DNA of 64,000 bases from Gloeobacter violaceus PCC 7421 (GCF_000011385.1 NC_005125.1:4154001-4218000); one strand, 5' to 3'. Shown: positions 8,551-17,926, counted from the stretch's first letter. The notes: a model not told the origin generated them from the sequence alone. A program made the numbers and translations.

Positions 8551-9107
8551 GACGAATCTTCAACTTTCTGAATGGCAATAAGCTGAGCTTTAAAACCAAC
8601 AACAGCAGCTAGTGCTGGTAAGTTGCTGTTACCGTCCTTTGTCTGCTGAATCTTTTGGCTAAGGCGCCTGCCAACTTCGGGCTTATCAGAATTGGTACCT
8701 GATACTTCGAGCCGGAAACAATTCTCTAAATCATCAATATCTCCACCGGGAGATATATAGTAATCAGCTCCCGTTTTCGTTTCTGCGCGGCTAATTGCAA
8801 ACAAGCCGTAAACAAGTTCAACTGCTGCAAGCGCAAAAGGGTATGCTCCGTCTCGCGTTGCGTCATCTTTGTTGGCCCAAGCTGCCCTGCATCTGTCGTC
8901 TGTGGGTTGCCATTGGACTGTTGCAACCATAACCATTTCCAACTTGCCGTTTCCCAGTGTAAATTCTTTCGGAGGGATATGATGCAAATCTAAACACACC
9001 CGGGCGGCATCCAGGTAATGCTCGGCAGTGGACGGCATTAAACCGTAATGCCGAGCAGCCATATCCTGAATTGGCAAAAGAGGTATACCTGTGTTCTGCA
9101 TTTCCAT
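8547..9107 (-). CDS. hypothetical protein, first gene of an AT-rich two-gene cassette
   Basis: A 186-residue cytosolic protein of no recognised family. A hydrophobic helix (AYPFALAAVELVYGLFAISR) is followed by ETKTGADYYISPGGDIDDLE, then FRLEVSGT, and the protein ends near LAAVVGFKAQLIAIQK. The order helix, G-A-D, strand with L-E-V-S resembles, only loosely, a PD-(D/E)XK core with Ser in place of Lys; this is speculation. It overlaps the next gene by 4 bases. The pair shares an AT-rich composition and sits between two terminators, so it looks like a self-contained unit. Confidence 0.75.
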   Translation of the reverse strand: MEMQNTGIPLLPIQDMAARHYGLMPSTAEHYLDAARVCLDLHHIPPKEFTLGNGKLEMVMVATVQWQPTDDRCRAAWANKDDATRDGAYPFALAAVELVYGLFAISRAETKTGADYYISPGGDIDDLENCFRLEVSGTNSDKPEVGRRLSQKIQQTKDGNSNLPALAAVVGFKAQLIAIQKVEDSS

Positions 9108-9257
9108 GAATGGATTGGGTAGCGCTGTGGTCTGCTGCCTAAAGCACAGCAGCTGCAGGCCGCATGTTAGAAAGTGTGATTAGTATACCCGATCAACACA
9201 ATATGTACCCTGGATTCTTCCCATTGCTTACCAAGTCTCAACGACCACAATGAAAGA

Positions 9258-9286
9258 CCTCACCTGTGATCGGCAGGTGAGGTTTT
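9258..9286. terminator. terminator between nrdJ and the two-gene cassette
   Basis: A perfect 9-base stem (9258-9266 and 9274-9282) with a 7-base loop is followed on the plus strand by TTTT. On the minus strand, along which nrdJ is read, it is followed by TCTTTC. It most likely ends nrdJ transcription and insulates the cassette beyond it. Confidence 0.7.
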
Positions 9287-9309
9287 GTGAATAACTGCGG
9301 GCGAGGTGC

Positions 9310-12300
9310 TCAGCTTTTCACGAAGCACATCGAGTAGGAGTCTGAGCGCACCACTAGCAACCGGCGGCCGTTCTCGCGGATCCACACTTGGTAGTGGAGT
9401 ACCCCGCCGCCGCAGCCGCCCTTGAACTGGCTGCTGGTCCAGTCGTCGACCGGAGCCTCCTCACTCAGATACATTGGGCCTTCGTCGTAGTGGATGCCGA
9501 TGAGTGAGGCCGCCTGGGAGACCTCTTCGTCCAGCATCGCAGGGCGCGCTGCGCCCGTGGCGAAGGGTCGGGCAGGGACATAGCCGTTACCGTTGCCGTC
9601 GGCCGTCGGTGCCACGGGCTGCGCAGCTGCGGCCGGCTCGTTTTGGTCGATGGCGCCGATTTTGACCGGTTCCGATTCGAGGGTGCCCTCGCGGTAGACG
9701 GTGATCCCCTTGAGGCCGTTGCGCTGGGCGAAGCGGTACATCTCCTTGATTTCTTCGACGGTGGTCTCGCGACTGCAGTTGATCGTCTTGCTGATGCTGC
9801 TGTCCACCCAGTTTTGCCAGCGGCTCTGGGCGAGCACGTGCCACTGCCAGGAGATCTCACGCGAGATTTTAAAGGCGGCGGCTTCTTCAGGGTGCGCCGC
9901 CGCGAAGGCGGTGCCCTGCAGCGAGCCGGTCTGCAGCACGATCTGGCGATCTGCCTCCCCCAGACCCAGCGCCTCGACGTAGGGACTGGGGATCTGCACC
10001 CAGTTTTGCTGGGAACTAGAGGCGTCCACGTAGACCTGCTTCCAGATCGTGAGCCCGAAGTCGGGTTCGAAGGCCCACGAACAGGAGGCCAGTTGCGCGA
10101 TCGAACCGGTGGGGGCAATCGAGAGCACCGTCGAGTTGCGCCGAGGTGTCTGGGTCAGCGCTTCGGCGCGCTCTGCCGCCTCGTCGCCACTGAGAACGCG
10201 GCCGGTGGAGTCCCTCCAGCGCTCGAAGGGGTTGCCGGGGCGCACATCTTTGATCTCCTCCCAGATACCGCAGGCGCCTTTTTCGGCGGCAAGCGCCTCG
10301 GAGGTGCGGTAGGCGCGCTCAGCGATGAAGCGGCCGACTTTGTCGATCTCTCGAAGGTGCGCCTCGGAGTCATAAGGAATGCGGCGGGCCTTCAGCCAGT
10401 CGGCCCAACCCATGATCCCGAGTCCCAACTGCCGAAAGACGTTGCGGACGTTGTGCTTCTGGGCCGGGGTGGCAAATTCGGCCACATCGAGCACGTTGTC
10501 CAAAAAGCGCGTCGAGATTTCGACCGTGCGGGCCAGGTCTTCCCAATCGAGTTCGACGCCCCGCTCGGTGCGGTGCATGAACTTGGAAATCACGATCGAT
10601 CCCAGGTTGCACGCCGAGTTCGGGGGTAACCAGATTTCTCCGCAGTTGTGTACCACCAGACCGTTGGCGTCGAAGCGGGCCGGCCCCGGGACGGTGCAGT
10701 CATACACTTCCTCGATCCCGTCGGGTGTGAGCGATTCGACGGTGGCGCTGAACCGTTCGCGGTTGGGCGTGCGGCTGTAGGTATCCACCAGTTTGGCCAG
10801 GCGAGCGGCTTTGGCCGGGTGCTCGAAGCCAACCAGTTGCGCAAAGACTTGAAGGTTGTCCTTCGCGATCACCAGTTCGTACTGGCTCTTGCACGGGTAG
10901 GGTGCGCTTTGGCGGCGGCTGTCGGGCAGCATCCGCACCTGGGCTTCGCGGCGCTTGTAAATGTCCGAGGCGATTCCGAGTCTCAGCAGCATCCGCTGTA
11001 CCGCTTCGAGCGTCGGCAGGTCGCTCTGGCTGAGGCGCACGCTGACGCCTTTTTGCTGATCGCCTTGCACGCTGCCGTCGGCGTCGAACAGCCCCCGCAG
11101 GAAGCCGCGATAAAATTCAAAGCTTCCCTGCTCGACCCGGGACGTCACCCGCTTGCAGCCGGGAACGATCTTGAAGGTGGCAGCCAGCCGGGCCAAACCC
11201 GAAGATTGGACACTTGCCACGCCCTGGGCGTTGATGGTGCCTGCGAGCTTGCGGCCGACGTTGGCGCGGCTCGTCGCCAGGGTCACGGCGCGACCGGGCA
11301 TTTCGGGGGCGGAAGCTTCCCAGAAACTGAGCTTCGCGCAGAGCGTGCCGTTGTTGTCGCGCACAAAGCAGCCGTCGCCCACCAGCGTCCCCAGAAGCCA
11401 GCCAGTTTCGGCGTCGCCGGGGCCGTCCCACGGTTGCAGACCGCGGTGGTCGTGGAGCATCACCCGGTCTCCAGGATTCAACTGTTCCGCCGGTACCCAC
11501 TCGGTGTACTGCCGGTGGCGCGTCTGGGCGGTGAGCTTGAGCACCTGGTGATTGCCCGTAAGCCGCAACTGGTGGCCTTCTTTGGTGCGCAGGCGCAGCA
11601 CCGGCTTGACACCGGTGGCAAAAAAACCGGCGCTCGTGGTGCTGAATAGCTCCCCGTTGACGTAGGTGCTGTGCTGGACACCGATCAGATCGCGCGCCTG
11701 GCGGGGACCGTCGCCGGTATGCACCCAGGTGTCGGCCGTCACGCAAGGGTTCGTAGTTGTAATGAAATTTTTTATTGGTGAGCGGCGCCTGGCATTGTCG
11801 CTGAGAAGCAAGCCAGGATCGGCGGTATCGTGAGCGTACTGCGCAATCTGATTCCACAGATCAACGACACCGGGATTGCCCTCGTCGAGTTTGTCGAAAA
11901 ATTCGTCGTCGACCAGGACCGAGATGTTGGCGTTGTGCCAGCGGCGATCGCGGGTGCCCTTGGGCGAGAGGTGCGTCTCAGTCCAGGTGTCGGTCAATTC
12001 CTGCTTGAGCTGGTCTAGCCGGGCATTTTTTTCAACATCGGACAGACCTTTATCCACAGCTAAATCCGCTGTCCGTTCGATCAAGTCGCGGGCTACACGA
12101 GCGTCCATGACCGACTGGGTCTTCGCCTGGATGAACTCCCAGACGTCCGGGTGCTTCCAGTGCATGGAGAACATGAAAGCTCCCCTGCGGGAATTGGACG
12201 TGTAGATGCCGTTTCCGGAAAGTAGATGCATGCCTTCTACTTCGATGTCGTAAACTCGCTGGGTTCCGACAGACTCGATCGCCACGATTGGGTCCGGAAA

Positions 12301-13932
12301 GTAGTTGACGTGCTGACACAGCGATTCGGCAAGGGCCTGTTTGCCGGCCGTCCGGGTCTTCTCAATCACCTTGAGCAGGGCTGTGTAGAGCAGGTGCTTG
12401 CCGCCAACGGCCACGACGCGCTGGTAGGACGCCCCCCGCACCAAAGCGGGCGGATAGCCCCCGGTGCCATCCCGACCCAGGACCATCGGTGAGTGCACCA
12501 CCTTGGCGCTCCGGCAGCACAGCGTCTGGAAGCGCCGCTTGAATTCGGTGCCGCAGACGTTGAGCCTGTAGATCGTCCGCCAGCCCTGCCGGGAGCGATC
12601 GGTGGTGTGCAGGTTGCTCACGATGCCCTCGGCAAGCAGGAGCAACTGCACCGCGCCGACGAACGCTTTGCTGGTGCAGTCGAATCCGTACCCACCTTTG
12701 CCGCCGCGCACGCAGCCATCGGCGTCGAAGTACCCGGACAAGAAAGCGCCGACCACCGAGCTGGGGCTGCGCAATATCGCTTCCGGCATTGCTAGATCGG
12801 CAGCTTTTTGCTTCAGTAGGCCGTTGGCTTTGAGCCAATCGAGCAGATTGGCTGAGTGCACGAGCAAGTTCCAGACAGCGCCGCTGCCGCTGTAGATCTT
12901 GGTGGTGAGGCCGAATTTTTCGCGGATGATGGCCGCCAATTGATCGCGAACGTTGGGGTAGGTGTGGGAAACTGCCAGACTCAAATAGTTATAGGTCGCA
13001 CCCCGGCCCACGCAGCCGTCGCCGTAGGCATAACCGAGCAAGTAGGCGAGTTGCTCGTCTAGCTCCGGCGGTTGGGCGATCTCTATCGATGAGCGGTAGC
13101 CTGCCGGAATGCATTGAAGGCGCACTTTCTCAGTAACCGGGTTGCTGCCTAAAAGCAGCAGCAAGTTGTCGCCCACCTGCAAGTGGCTCAACTCGTCGAG
13201 CAACAAATCGCCGTTCTCGTCCAGACGGGCCATCTTATGATTGGCGGTCACCTCGACGCTGTAACCTTTGCGGGTGGTGACCCGGAAGACTTCCGCCTCG
13301 CCGTTGTCGAAGCGCTCGCTGATGTTGCGAAATCCCTGGTGGGTGCAGACGCGGGTCCCGACCCCGGCCACCACCTGCTCGACCGGCACGTAGCCTTGCT
13401 CGGTGTGTAGGAGCGTCCCCGCCGCAAAACACTTGTTCCCGGTGGTGATCTTCTTGGAAGTCTCCGAGACCATATCGAGCACTGCGCAGGGGCCGAGGGC
13501 CTTGCCGTCGGCGAAGGGAGTGCCTTTGGGCCGGATGTAGCCCTTTTGGCCATGCGCGCCGATGTTGATCCCGACACCGCCCCTGAACTTGGTGGTCAAG
13601 ACGGCATCGGTGACGAGTTTGGCGATCTCCTGGATGTTGTCCTCGGCCGAGAGCACGAAGCAATTGAGCAAACCGTGGGTGCCGTGGTCGGAGTTGGCCA
13701 GGATCGAGCCGCCCGGCAACATCTTCATCGGCGCCAAGATCGAAAAGAACCTCTCCTGCCACTCGCGCTGGAGGGCAGGGGTTTTTTCGGCCCCGGCCAC
13801 GAAGCGCGCCACGCGGCGGCAGACATCCTCCCAGGTACGCTCCTCGCCGATCAGATACTTCTGCAGAACCGCCCTCTGGGACTCCGACAGAGCCATACCC
13901 TGCTCAAGACTTCCCACCCCGTCCATACCCAT
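9310..13932 (-). CDS. nrdJ: adenosylcobalamin-dependent ribonucleotide reductase with two inteins
   Basis: A 1540-residue precursor. Removing two inteins (413 and 367 residues) leaves about 760 residues, a usual length for cyanobacterial class II NrdJ. The enzyme reduces ribonucleotides to deoxyribonucleotides with a radical made from B12. Host motifs include MLPGGSILANSDHGTHGLLN, FRGGVGINIGAHG, SRRGAFMFSMHWKHPDVW, the active-site NPCGEIWLPP (rebuilt by splicing) and APTGSIAQLASCSWAFEPDF. Cys residues near the C-terminus (GGCGGG, YSMCFVKS) may shuttle electrons. I chose the Met at 13932 because AGGAG lies 8 bases upstream; the open frame continues to 14064 without a better site. Confidence 0.95.
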   Translation of the reverse strand: MGMDGVGSLEQGMALSESQRAVLQKYLIGEERTWEDVCRRVARFVAGAEKTPALQREWQERFFSILAPMKMLPGGSILANSDHGTHGLLNCFVLSAEDNIQEIAKLVTDAVLTTKFRGGVGINIGAHGQKGYIRPKGTPFADGKALGPCAVLDMVSETSKKITTGNKCFAAGTLLHTEQGYVPVEQVVAGVGTRVCTHQGFRNISERFDNGEAEVFRVTTRKGYSVEVTANHKMARLDENGDLLLDELSHLQVGDNLLLLLGSNPVTEKVRLQCIPAGYRSSIEIAQPPELDEQLAYLLGYAYGDGCVGRGATYNYLSLAVSHTYPNVRDQLAAIIREKFGLTTKIYSGSGAVWNLLVHSANLLDWLKANGLLKQKAADLAMPEAILRSPSSVVGAFLSGYFDADGCVRGGKGGYGFDCTSKAFVGAVQLLLLAEGIVSNLHTTDRSRQGWRTIYRLNVCGTEFKRRFQTLCCRSAKVVHSPMVLGRDGTGGYPPALVRGASYQRVVAVGGKHLLYTALLKVIEKTRTAGKQALAESLCQHVNYFPDPIVAIESVGTQRVYDIEVEGMHLLSGNGIYTSNSRRGAFMFSMHWKHPDVWEFIQAKTQSVMDARVARDLIERTADLAVDKGLSDVEKNARLDQLKQELTDTWTETHLSPKGTRDRRWHNANISVLVDDEFFDKLDEGNPGVVDLWNQIAQYAHDTADPGLLLSDNARRRSPIKNFITTTNPCVTADTWVHTGDGPRQARDLIGVQHSTYVNGELFSTTSAGFFATGVKPVLRLRTKEGHQLRLTGNHQVLKLTAQTRHRQYTEWVPAEQLNPGDRVMLHDHRGLQPWDGPGDAETGWLLGTLVGDGCFVRDNNGTLCAKLSFWEASAPEMPGRAVTLATSRANVGRKLAGTINAQGVASVQSSGLARLAATFKIVPGCKRVTSRVEQGSFEFYRGFLRGLFDADGSVQGDQQKGVSVRLSQSDLPTLEAVQRMLLRLGIASDIYKRREAQVRMLPDSRRQSAPYPCKSQYELVIAKDNLQVFAQLVGFEHPAKAARLAKLVDTYSRTPNRERFSATVESLTPDGIEEVYDCTVPGPARFDANGLVVHNCGEIWLPPNSACNLGSIVISKFMHRTERGVELDWEDLARTVEISTRFLDNVLDVAEFATPAQKHNVRNVFRQLGLGIMGWADWLKARRIPYDSEAHLREIDKVGRFIAERAYRTSEALAAEKGACGIWEEIKDVRPGNPFERWRDSTGRVLSGDEAAERAEALTQTPRRNSTVLSIAPTGSIAQLASCSWAFEPDFGLTIWKQVYVDASSSQQNWVQIPSPYVEALGLGEADRQIVLQTGSLQGTAFAAAHPEEAAAFKISREISWQWHVLAQSRWQNWVDSSISKTINCSRETTVEEIKEMYRFAQRNGLKGITVYREGTLESEPVKIGAIDQNEPAAAAQPVAPTADGNGNGYVPARPFATGAARPAMLDEEVSQAASLIGIHYDEGPMYLSEEAPVDDWTSSQFKGGCGGGVLHYQVWIRENGRRLLVVRSDSYSMCFVKS
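10645..11745 (-). other. intein 2 in NrdJ, LAGLIDADG type
   Basis: A 367-residue in-frame insertion. It begins with Cys (CVTADTWVHTGDGP), has the block B motif LTGNHQVL and two LAGLIDADG helices (WLLGTLVGDGCF and FLRGLFDADGSV), and ends DANGLVVHN. The terminal His-Asn and the following host Cys are standard for splicing. The host flanks are TTNP and CGEIWLPP, so the +1 residue is the Cys of the NPCGE active site. The endonuclease motifs keep their acidic residues, so homing activity is possible. Confidence 0.93.
12193..13431 (-). other. intein 1 in NrdJ, LAGLIDADG type
   Basis: A 413-residue in-frame insertion. It begins with Cys (CFAAGTLLHTEQGYVPV), has block B VTANHKMARL and two LAGLIDADG helices (YLLGYAYGDGCV and FLSGYFDADGCV), and ends LLSGNGIYTSN. 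The penultimate residue is Ser rather than the usual His. Host flanks are TTGNK and SRRGAFMF, placing the insertion next to a conserved substrate-site loop, with Ser as the +1 nucleophile. Confidence 0.93.
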
Positions 13933-14238
13933 GGTGCTCGCTCCTGCAAATAATCGGATGACCAACTCCGCATCTAGTGGGGCAAGATGCAGTTGGGCAA
14001 TAACGAACACTTTATTTGGACTCCCCCGGGTCGTCAACTGCCGACTGTGGGAACCCGCCTGCAAACACCATGGGTAGATCCGCCCGCCGACGGCGTTCTT
14101 GTGGCTGCCGCCGCTTCATCGAATTTATTGATGGCCTGCCATCATTTTATTGCATCTGAGGACTTTTGTCCATGTTGGCGGCGGGGCCATGCGGGATGTG
14201 AAGCCGGGATTACAATAAAGTAACGAAGGAGAAAAAGC
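13933..14238. other. divergent intergenic region between nrdJ and the PCP_red gene
   Basis: About 306 bases holding promoters for both directions. The end near 14239 carries GAAGGAG before the GTG start, and the nrdJ side has AGGAG. I looked for a cobalamin riboswitch in front of the B12-dependent nrdJ and saw no convincing conserved core. No gene is supported here. Confidence 0.5.
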
Positions 14239-14445
14239 GTGCATCCTGAATTTCCTCACACCCGCATTGCCGGGATCACAGGCGAACTGGTGTGGACGCC
14301 GGAGGCGCTGGTCAAACTGCGGAAGATTCCTTATTTCGTCCGGTCCCAGGCCCGTCTTCGCATTGAGGAATTGGCCCGCGCGAGCGAGGTTGACCTCATC
14401 ACCGTCGAGCTCGTCCAAAAAGCCCGTTTGGAGTTTGGTCAATAA
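14239..14445 (+). CDS. PCP_red domain protein (protochlorophyllide-reductase-like)
   Basis: A 68-residue protein made of a PCP_red domain, the same helical domain found at the C-terminus of Chl[21 protein letters not shown], then [19 protein letters not shown]. Such stand-alone copies occur in cyanobacteria, and their role is not known to me. It starts with GTG after a strong AAGGAG site. Its stop overlaps the ATG of the next gene by one base (TAATG), so translation is coupled. Confidence 0.85.
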   Translation: MHPEFPHTRIAGITGELVWTPEALVKLRKIPYFVRSQARLRIEELARASEVDLITVELVQKARLEFGQ

Positions 14446-15083
14446 TGAGTCTTTCCTTCTCACTCGCCGTACAGGAATTGCCGCTCTTTCCGCTGCCGGA
14501 TGTGGTGCTGTTTCCAGGACGGCCATTGCCGCTGCACATCTTCGAGCCGCGCTACCGGATGATGATGAACACGGTGCTCGACACCGACTGCCGCTTCGGG
14601 GTGCTGCTGTGGGATCAAGAGACCAAGCAGCCGGCACGGGTCGGCAGCTGCGCCGAAATCACCCAGGTCGACCGCCTGCCTGACGACCGGATGAACGTTT
14701 TGACCGTGGGGATCAAGCGCTTTCGGGTTCTGGAGTACACCCGCCAGAAACCCTACCGGGTGGGTCTGGTGCAGTGGATCGACGACGAGCCGGTCGAAGG
14801 CGATCTCAGCGCCCTGACCCAGGAAGCCAAAAAACTGCTCGCCGATGTGGTGCGCCTCTCCAGTAAGCTGATGGAGAAACCGCTCCAGTTGCCGACACTT
14901 CCGGAGGAGCCCCTCGAACTTTCCTACTGGATTGGGGGCAGCTTCTACGGTGCTTCCGAAGAACAGCAGGCGCTATTGGAACTGCAAGATACTGCCCGGC
15001 GTCTCCAGCGCGAGATCGACATTCTGCAGACCACCCTCAAGCATCTGGCTGCCAGGACGGTTCTCAAAGACACCTTGAGCTAG
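14445..15083 (+). CDS. Lon substrate-binding-domain protein
   Basis: A 212-residue protein equal to the N-terminal LON domain without the ATPase or protease parts. The typical start is clear: ELPLFPLPDVVLFPGRPLPL followed by HIFEPRYRMM, then GSCAEITQVDRLPDDRMNVL. A helical tail (LLELQDTARRLQREIDILQ) follows. In cyanobacteria such single-domain LON proteins are common and may act as adaptors in proteolysis; that role is inference. It is coupled to the PCP_red gene upstream and lies 14 bases before alanine dehydrogenase. Confidence 0.88.
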   Translation: MSLSFSLAVQELPLFPLPDVVLFPGRPLPLHIFEPRYRMMMNTVLDTDCRFGVLLWDQETKQPARVGSCAEITQVDRLPDDRMNVLTVGIKRFRVLEYTRQKPYRVGLVQWIDDEPVEGDLSALTQEAKKLLADVVRLSSKLMEKPLQLPTLPEEPLELSYWIGGSFYGASEEQQALLELQDTARRLQREIDILQTTLKHLAARTVLKDTLS

Positions 15084-15097
15084 CGACGGCGTCCACT

Positions 15098-16192
15098 ATG
15101 CACATCGGCGTTCCCAAAGAAATCAAAGATCAGGAATTCAGGGTCGGTTTGACTCCGGCGGCGGTGCGCGCTTTGAGCGATCAGGGCCACAGCGTGGCTA
15201 TCGAAGCGCGGGCGGGGGAGGGATCCGGCTTTACTGACCGGGACTATCTGGAGGCCGGTGCCCGCATCGTGGAGACCGCCGCGGAGGTCTACGCCCAGCC
15301 GATGATCGTCAAAGTCAAAGAGCCCCTGCCCCTGGAGTACGCCCTGCTGGGCAAGGGCCAGATTCTTTTTACTTATTTGCATCTGGCGGCGAGCCGCGAG
15401 TTGACCGAGGCGTTGCTCAACTCAGGAGCCACCTGCATCGCCTACGAGACCGTGGCCCTGGCCGACGGGCGCCTGCCGCTGCTCACGCCGATGAGTGCAA
15501 TCGCGGGCCGTCTGGCGGTGCAGTTCGGGTCGCGCTTTCTGGAGAAGCAACAGGGTGGCCGCGGCGTACTCCTGGGTGGGGTGCCCGGGGTGGCCGCGGG
15601 CCATGTGGCGATCTTGGGCGGCGGTATCGTCGGCACCGAGGCGGCCCGCATCGCCGTCGGCATGGGGGCACGGGTGACGATTCTCGATGTCAACCTCGAC
15701 CGGCTCGCCTACCTCGAAGATCTGTTCGGTTCGCGCGTCGAACTGCTCTTCAGCACCCGCCGGACCATCGAACAGATGGTGCCGGGGGCGGATTTGCTGA
15801 TTGGAGCGGTGCTGGTGACCGGGCGGCGTGCCCCCAAGCTGGTCAGCCGCGAGGTGGTGGGCCGCATGAATCCCGGCTCGGTGATCGTCGATGTGGCCGT
15901 CGATCAGGGCGGCTGTGTGGAGACGCTCAGACCCACCTCCCACTCCGAACCGGTCTACCTCGAAGCAGGCGTCGTCCACTACGGCGTGCCCAATATGCCC
16001 GGGGCGGTGCCCTGGACGGCCACCCAGGCGCTCAACAACGCCACACTCCCCTACGTGATGAAACTGGCGGAACTGGGATATCCGCAGGCCACCGAGCGCG
16101 ATCCGGCCCTTGCCTTAGGCATCAACATCGCCCACAGCCGTCTGATCCACCCGGCGGTGCAGCAGGTCTTTCCCGATCTCATCCATGCTTGA
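15098..16192 (+). CDS. ald: alanine dehydrogenase
   Basis: A 364-residue cytosolic enzyme that interconverts alanine and pyruvate plus ammonia with NAD. It begins with MHIGVPKEIKDQEFRVGLTP, the standard start, and has the KVKEPLPLEY loop, the YLHLAASRELTEALL segment with the catalytic His, and the Rossmann motif ILGGGIVGTEAARIAVGMGA. Length and motifs are complete. Its 3-prime end overlaps the methyltransferase gene by 8 bases. Confidence 0.95.
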   Translation: MHIGVPKEIKDQEFRVGLTPAAVRALSDQGHSVAIEARAGEGSGFTDRDYLEAGARIVETAAEVYAQPMIVKVKEPLPLEYALLGKGQILFTYLHLAASRELTEALLNSGATCIAYETVALADGRLPLLTPMSAIAGRLAVQFGSRFLEKQQGGRGVLLGGVPGVAAGHVAILGGGIVGTEAARIAVGMGARVTILDVNLDRLAYLEDLFGSRVELLFSTRRTIEQMVPGADLLIGAVLVTGRRAPKLVSREVVGRMNPGSVIVDVAVDQGGCVETLRPTSHSEPVYLEAGVVHYGVPNMPGAVPWTATQALNNATLPYVMKLAELGYPQATERDPALALGINIAHSRLIHPAVQQVFPDLIHA

Positions 16193-16847
16193 GCGGGTGC
16201 TCGAACCGGAAGTCATGGATTCGCAGGCGGAGGCGGAGGCCTACGACGCCATGGACCACGGCGAGGTCAATGCCCGTTTTGTGGCCGATGTGCTCGCCCT
16301 TGGACCTGCCGACGGCCCCTGGCTGGATCTGGGCACCGGTCCCGCCCACCTGCCGGTCCTGTTGGCGAGCGAGCGACCGGATATCCGGATCACCGCGGTC
16401 GATCTGGCTGCGCCGATGCTTGCCATCGCCCGGCGGCGCGTCGAGGCTGCGGGGTTGGCGGGACGCATCACCCTGGTGCATGGGGATGCAAAGGCCCCGG
16501 CGCTCGGCGCGGCCCGCTTTGCCTGCGTGTTCTCCAACAGTCTGGTGCACCACTTGCCGCAGCCGGCCCCTTTCTGGCAGGCTTGCGCCCGGTTGCTGGC
16601 GCCGGGGGGGGTGCTCTTCGTGCGCGATCTGGCCCGTCCGGACAGCCTGTCTAGGCGCGACGCCCTGGTCGAACAGTACGCGGCCGGTTGTGACGACGAT
16701 CAGCGCCGGTTGTTCGCCGAGTCGCTCCAAGCGGCGCTCATCCCGGCGGAAGTGGCCTCACAGGCCCGAGCCGCGGGGCTGACTGGGGCGCAGGTGGCGA
16801 TGAGTTCCGACCGGCACTGGACGCTGATCCGTCGGGGAGCGGTGTAA
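16185..16847 (+). CDS. class I SAM-dependent methyltransferase
   Basis: A 220-residue cytosolic enzyme with the SAM-binding motifs WLDLGTGPAHLPVLLA (motif I), ITAVDLAAPMLAIARRR (motif II) and VHGDAKAPAL, then GGVLFVRDLARP. The substrate is unknown. It overlaps ald by 8 bases and is followed 5 bases later by a glycosyltransferase, so the three form one transcription unit. Confidence 0.87.
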   Translation: MLERVLEPEVMDSQAEAEAYDAMDHGEVNARFVADVLALGPADGPWLDLGTGPAHLPVLLASERPDIRITAVDLAAPMLAIARRRVEAAGLAGRITLVHGDAKAPALGAARFACVFSNSLVHHLPQPAPFWQACARLLAPGGVLFVRDLARPDSLSRRDALVEQYAAGCDDDQRRLFAESLQAALIPAEVASQARAAGLTGAQVAMSSDRHWTLIRRGAV

Positions 16848-16852
16848 CGGCG

Positions 16853-17926
16853 GTGGCGCACCTGTGCATCGATCTGGCGTTTCTGCCTACCCGGCCGACG
16901 GGCCTTGGTACCTATGCCCTCAATTTACTGGCGCACCTGCGCTGGGACGACGTGGTGACGCTGTTTTCCCCCAGACCGCTCGAACCTTTTCCCTGCTGCC
17001 TTGTGCCCCCGGCCCTTGCTTCCGACGGCGGGCGGTGGGCACACCTGGCGCGGCTGGCATGGCAGCAAATCCGTCTTCCGGCCCTCTACCGCACCCACAA
17101 AGCGGACTTGCTCTTCTCGCCGCTGCCGGAAGCGCCACTGGCACGGCACTGCCGCTCGGTGGTGACTGTGCACGATCTCATACCGCTGCGGTTTCCGGGG
17201 CCGTTCCCGGCCCTACTTACCCGCTACTTCCAGTACTACGTGCCGCAGGTGCTCCACAACAGCGAACACATCCTCTGCGATTCGGAAGCCACCGCCTCCG
17301 ACATCGTGCGCTTTTACGGCATTGCTGCTAAAAAGCTCACTGCGATCCCGCTTGCCCACGACGCGGCGCACTTTTACCCGCGCGGGCTCGCCCCGGCCAA
17401 CTACTTTTTGTACCTGGGCCGCCAGGACCGGCACAAAAACCTCGATCGGATGCTCCAGGCGCTCGCCTGCCTCAAAGATCGCGAGTGCGAATTTTGGATC
17501 GCCGGTCCGCGGGATACCCGCCAGTACCCGCAGCTTCTCGCCCGTGTCCAACACCTGAACCTGGGCGGGCGGGTGCGCTTTCTCGATTACGTCCCCTACA
17601 TGGAGTTGCCCGGGCTCATCGAGCGAGCCGTCGCCCTACTTTTTCCAACGCTCTGGGAGGGATTCGGGTTGCCGGTATTGGAGGCAATGGCCTGCGGCAC
17701 GCCAGTCATCACCTCCAACCTGGCGTCGCTGAGCGAGATCGCCGCCGATGCCGCCTTGTTGGTCGACCCCTACCGCGTTGGAGCCATTGCCGCGGCTATG
17801 CACCGGATTCTTAATGAGCCCGGTTTGCGCCACCAATTGCAGGTTCAGGGACTGGCTCGGGCCAGTCTATTCAGATGGGATCGCACTGCCCGGCGGACGG
17901 CCGAGGTGCTGACGTGCTGTCTTTAG
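16853..17926 (+). CDS. glycosyltransferase, family 4 type
   Basis: A 357-residue GT-B fold enzyme. It has the N-terminal [13 protein letters not shown] segment, a [12 protein letters not shown] region, [18 protein letters not shown], the donor-site [20 protein letters not shown], and the C-terminal [20 protein letters not shown] with the E-x7-E-type motif followed by CGTPVITSN. It probably adds a sugar to a lipid or glycan at the membrane. It starts with GTG. It ends 24 bases before the decayed antitoxin sequence. Confidence 0.9.
   Translation: MAHLCIDLAFLPTRPTGLGTYALNLLAHLRWDDVVTLFSPRPLEPFPCCLVPPALASDGGRWAHLARLAWQQIRLPALYRTHKADLLFSPLPEAPLARHCRSVVTVHDLIPLRFPGPFPALLTRYFQYYVPQVLHNSEHILCDSEATASDIVRFYGIAAKKLTAIPLAHDAAHFYPRGLAPANYFLYLGRQDRHKNLDRMLQALACLKDRECEFWIAGPRDTRQYPQLLARVQHLNLGGRVRFLDYVPYMELPGLIERAVALLFPTLWEGFGLPVLEAMACGTPVITSNLASLSEIAADAALLVDPYRVGAIAAAMHRILNEPGLRHQLQVQGLARASLFRWDRTARRTAEVLTCCL

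Noticed and set aside
13933-14238. Cobalamin riboswitch ahead of the B12-dependent nrdJ
   Set aside because: No conserved B12-box core could be read on the minus strand in this region.
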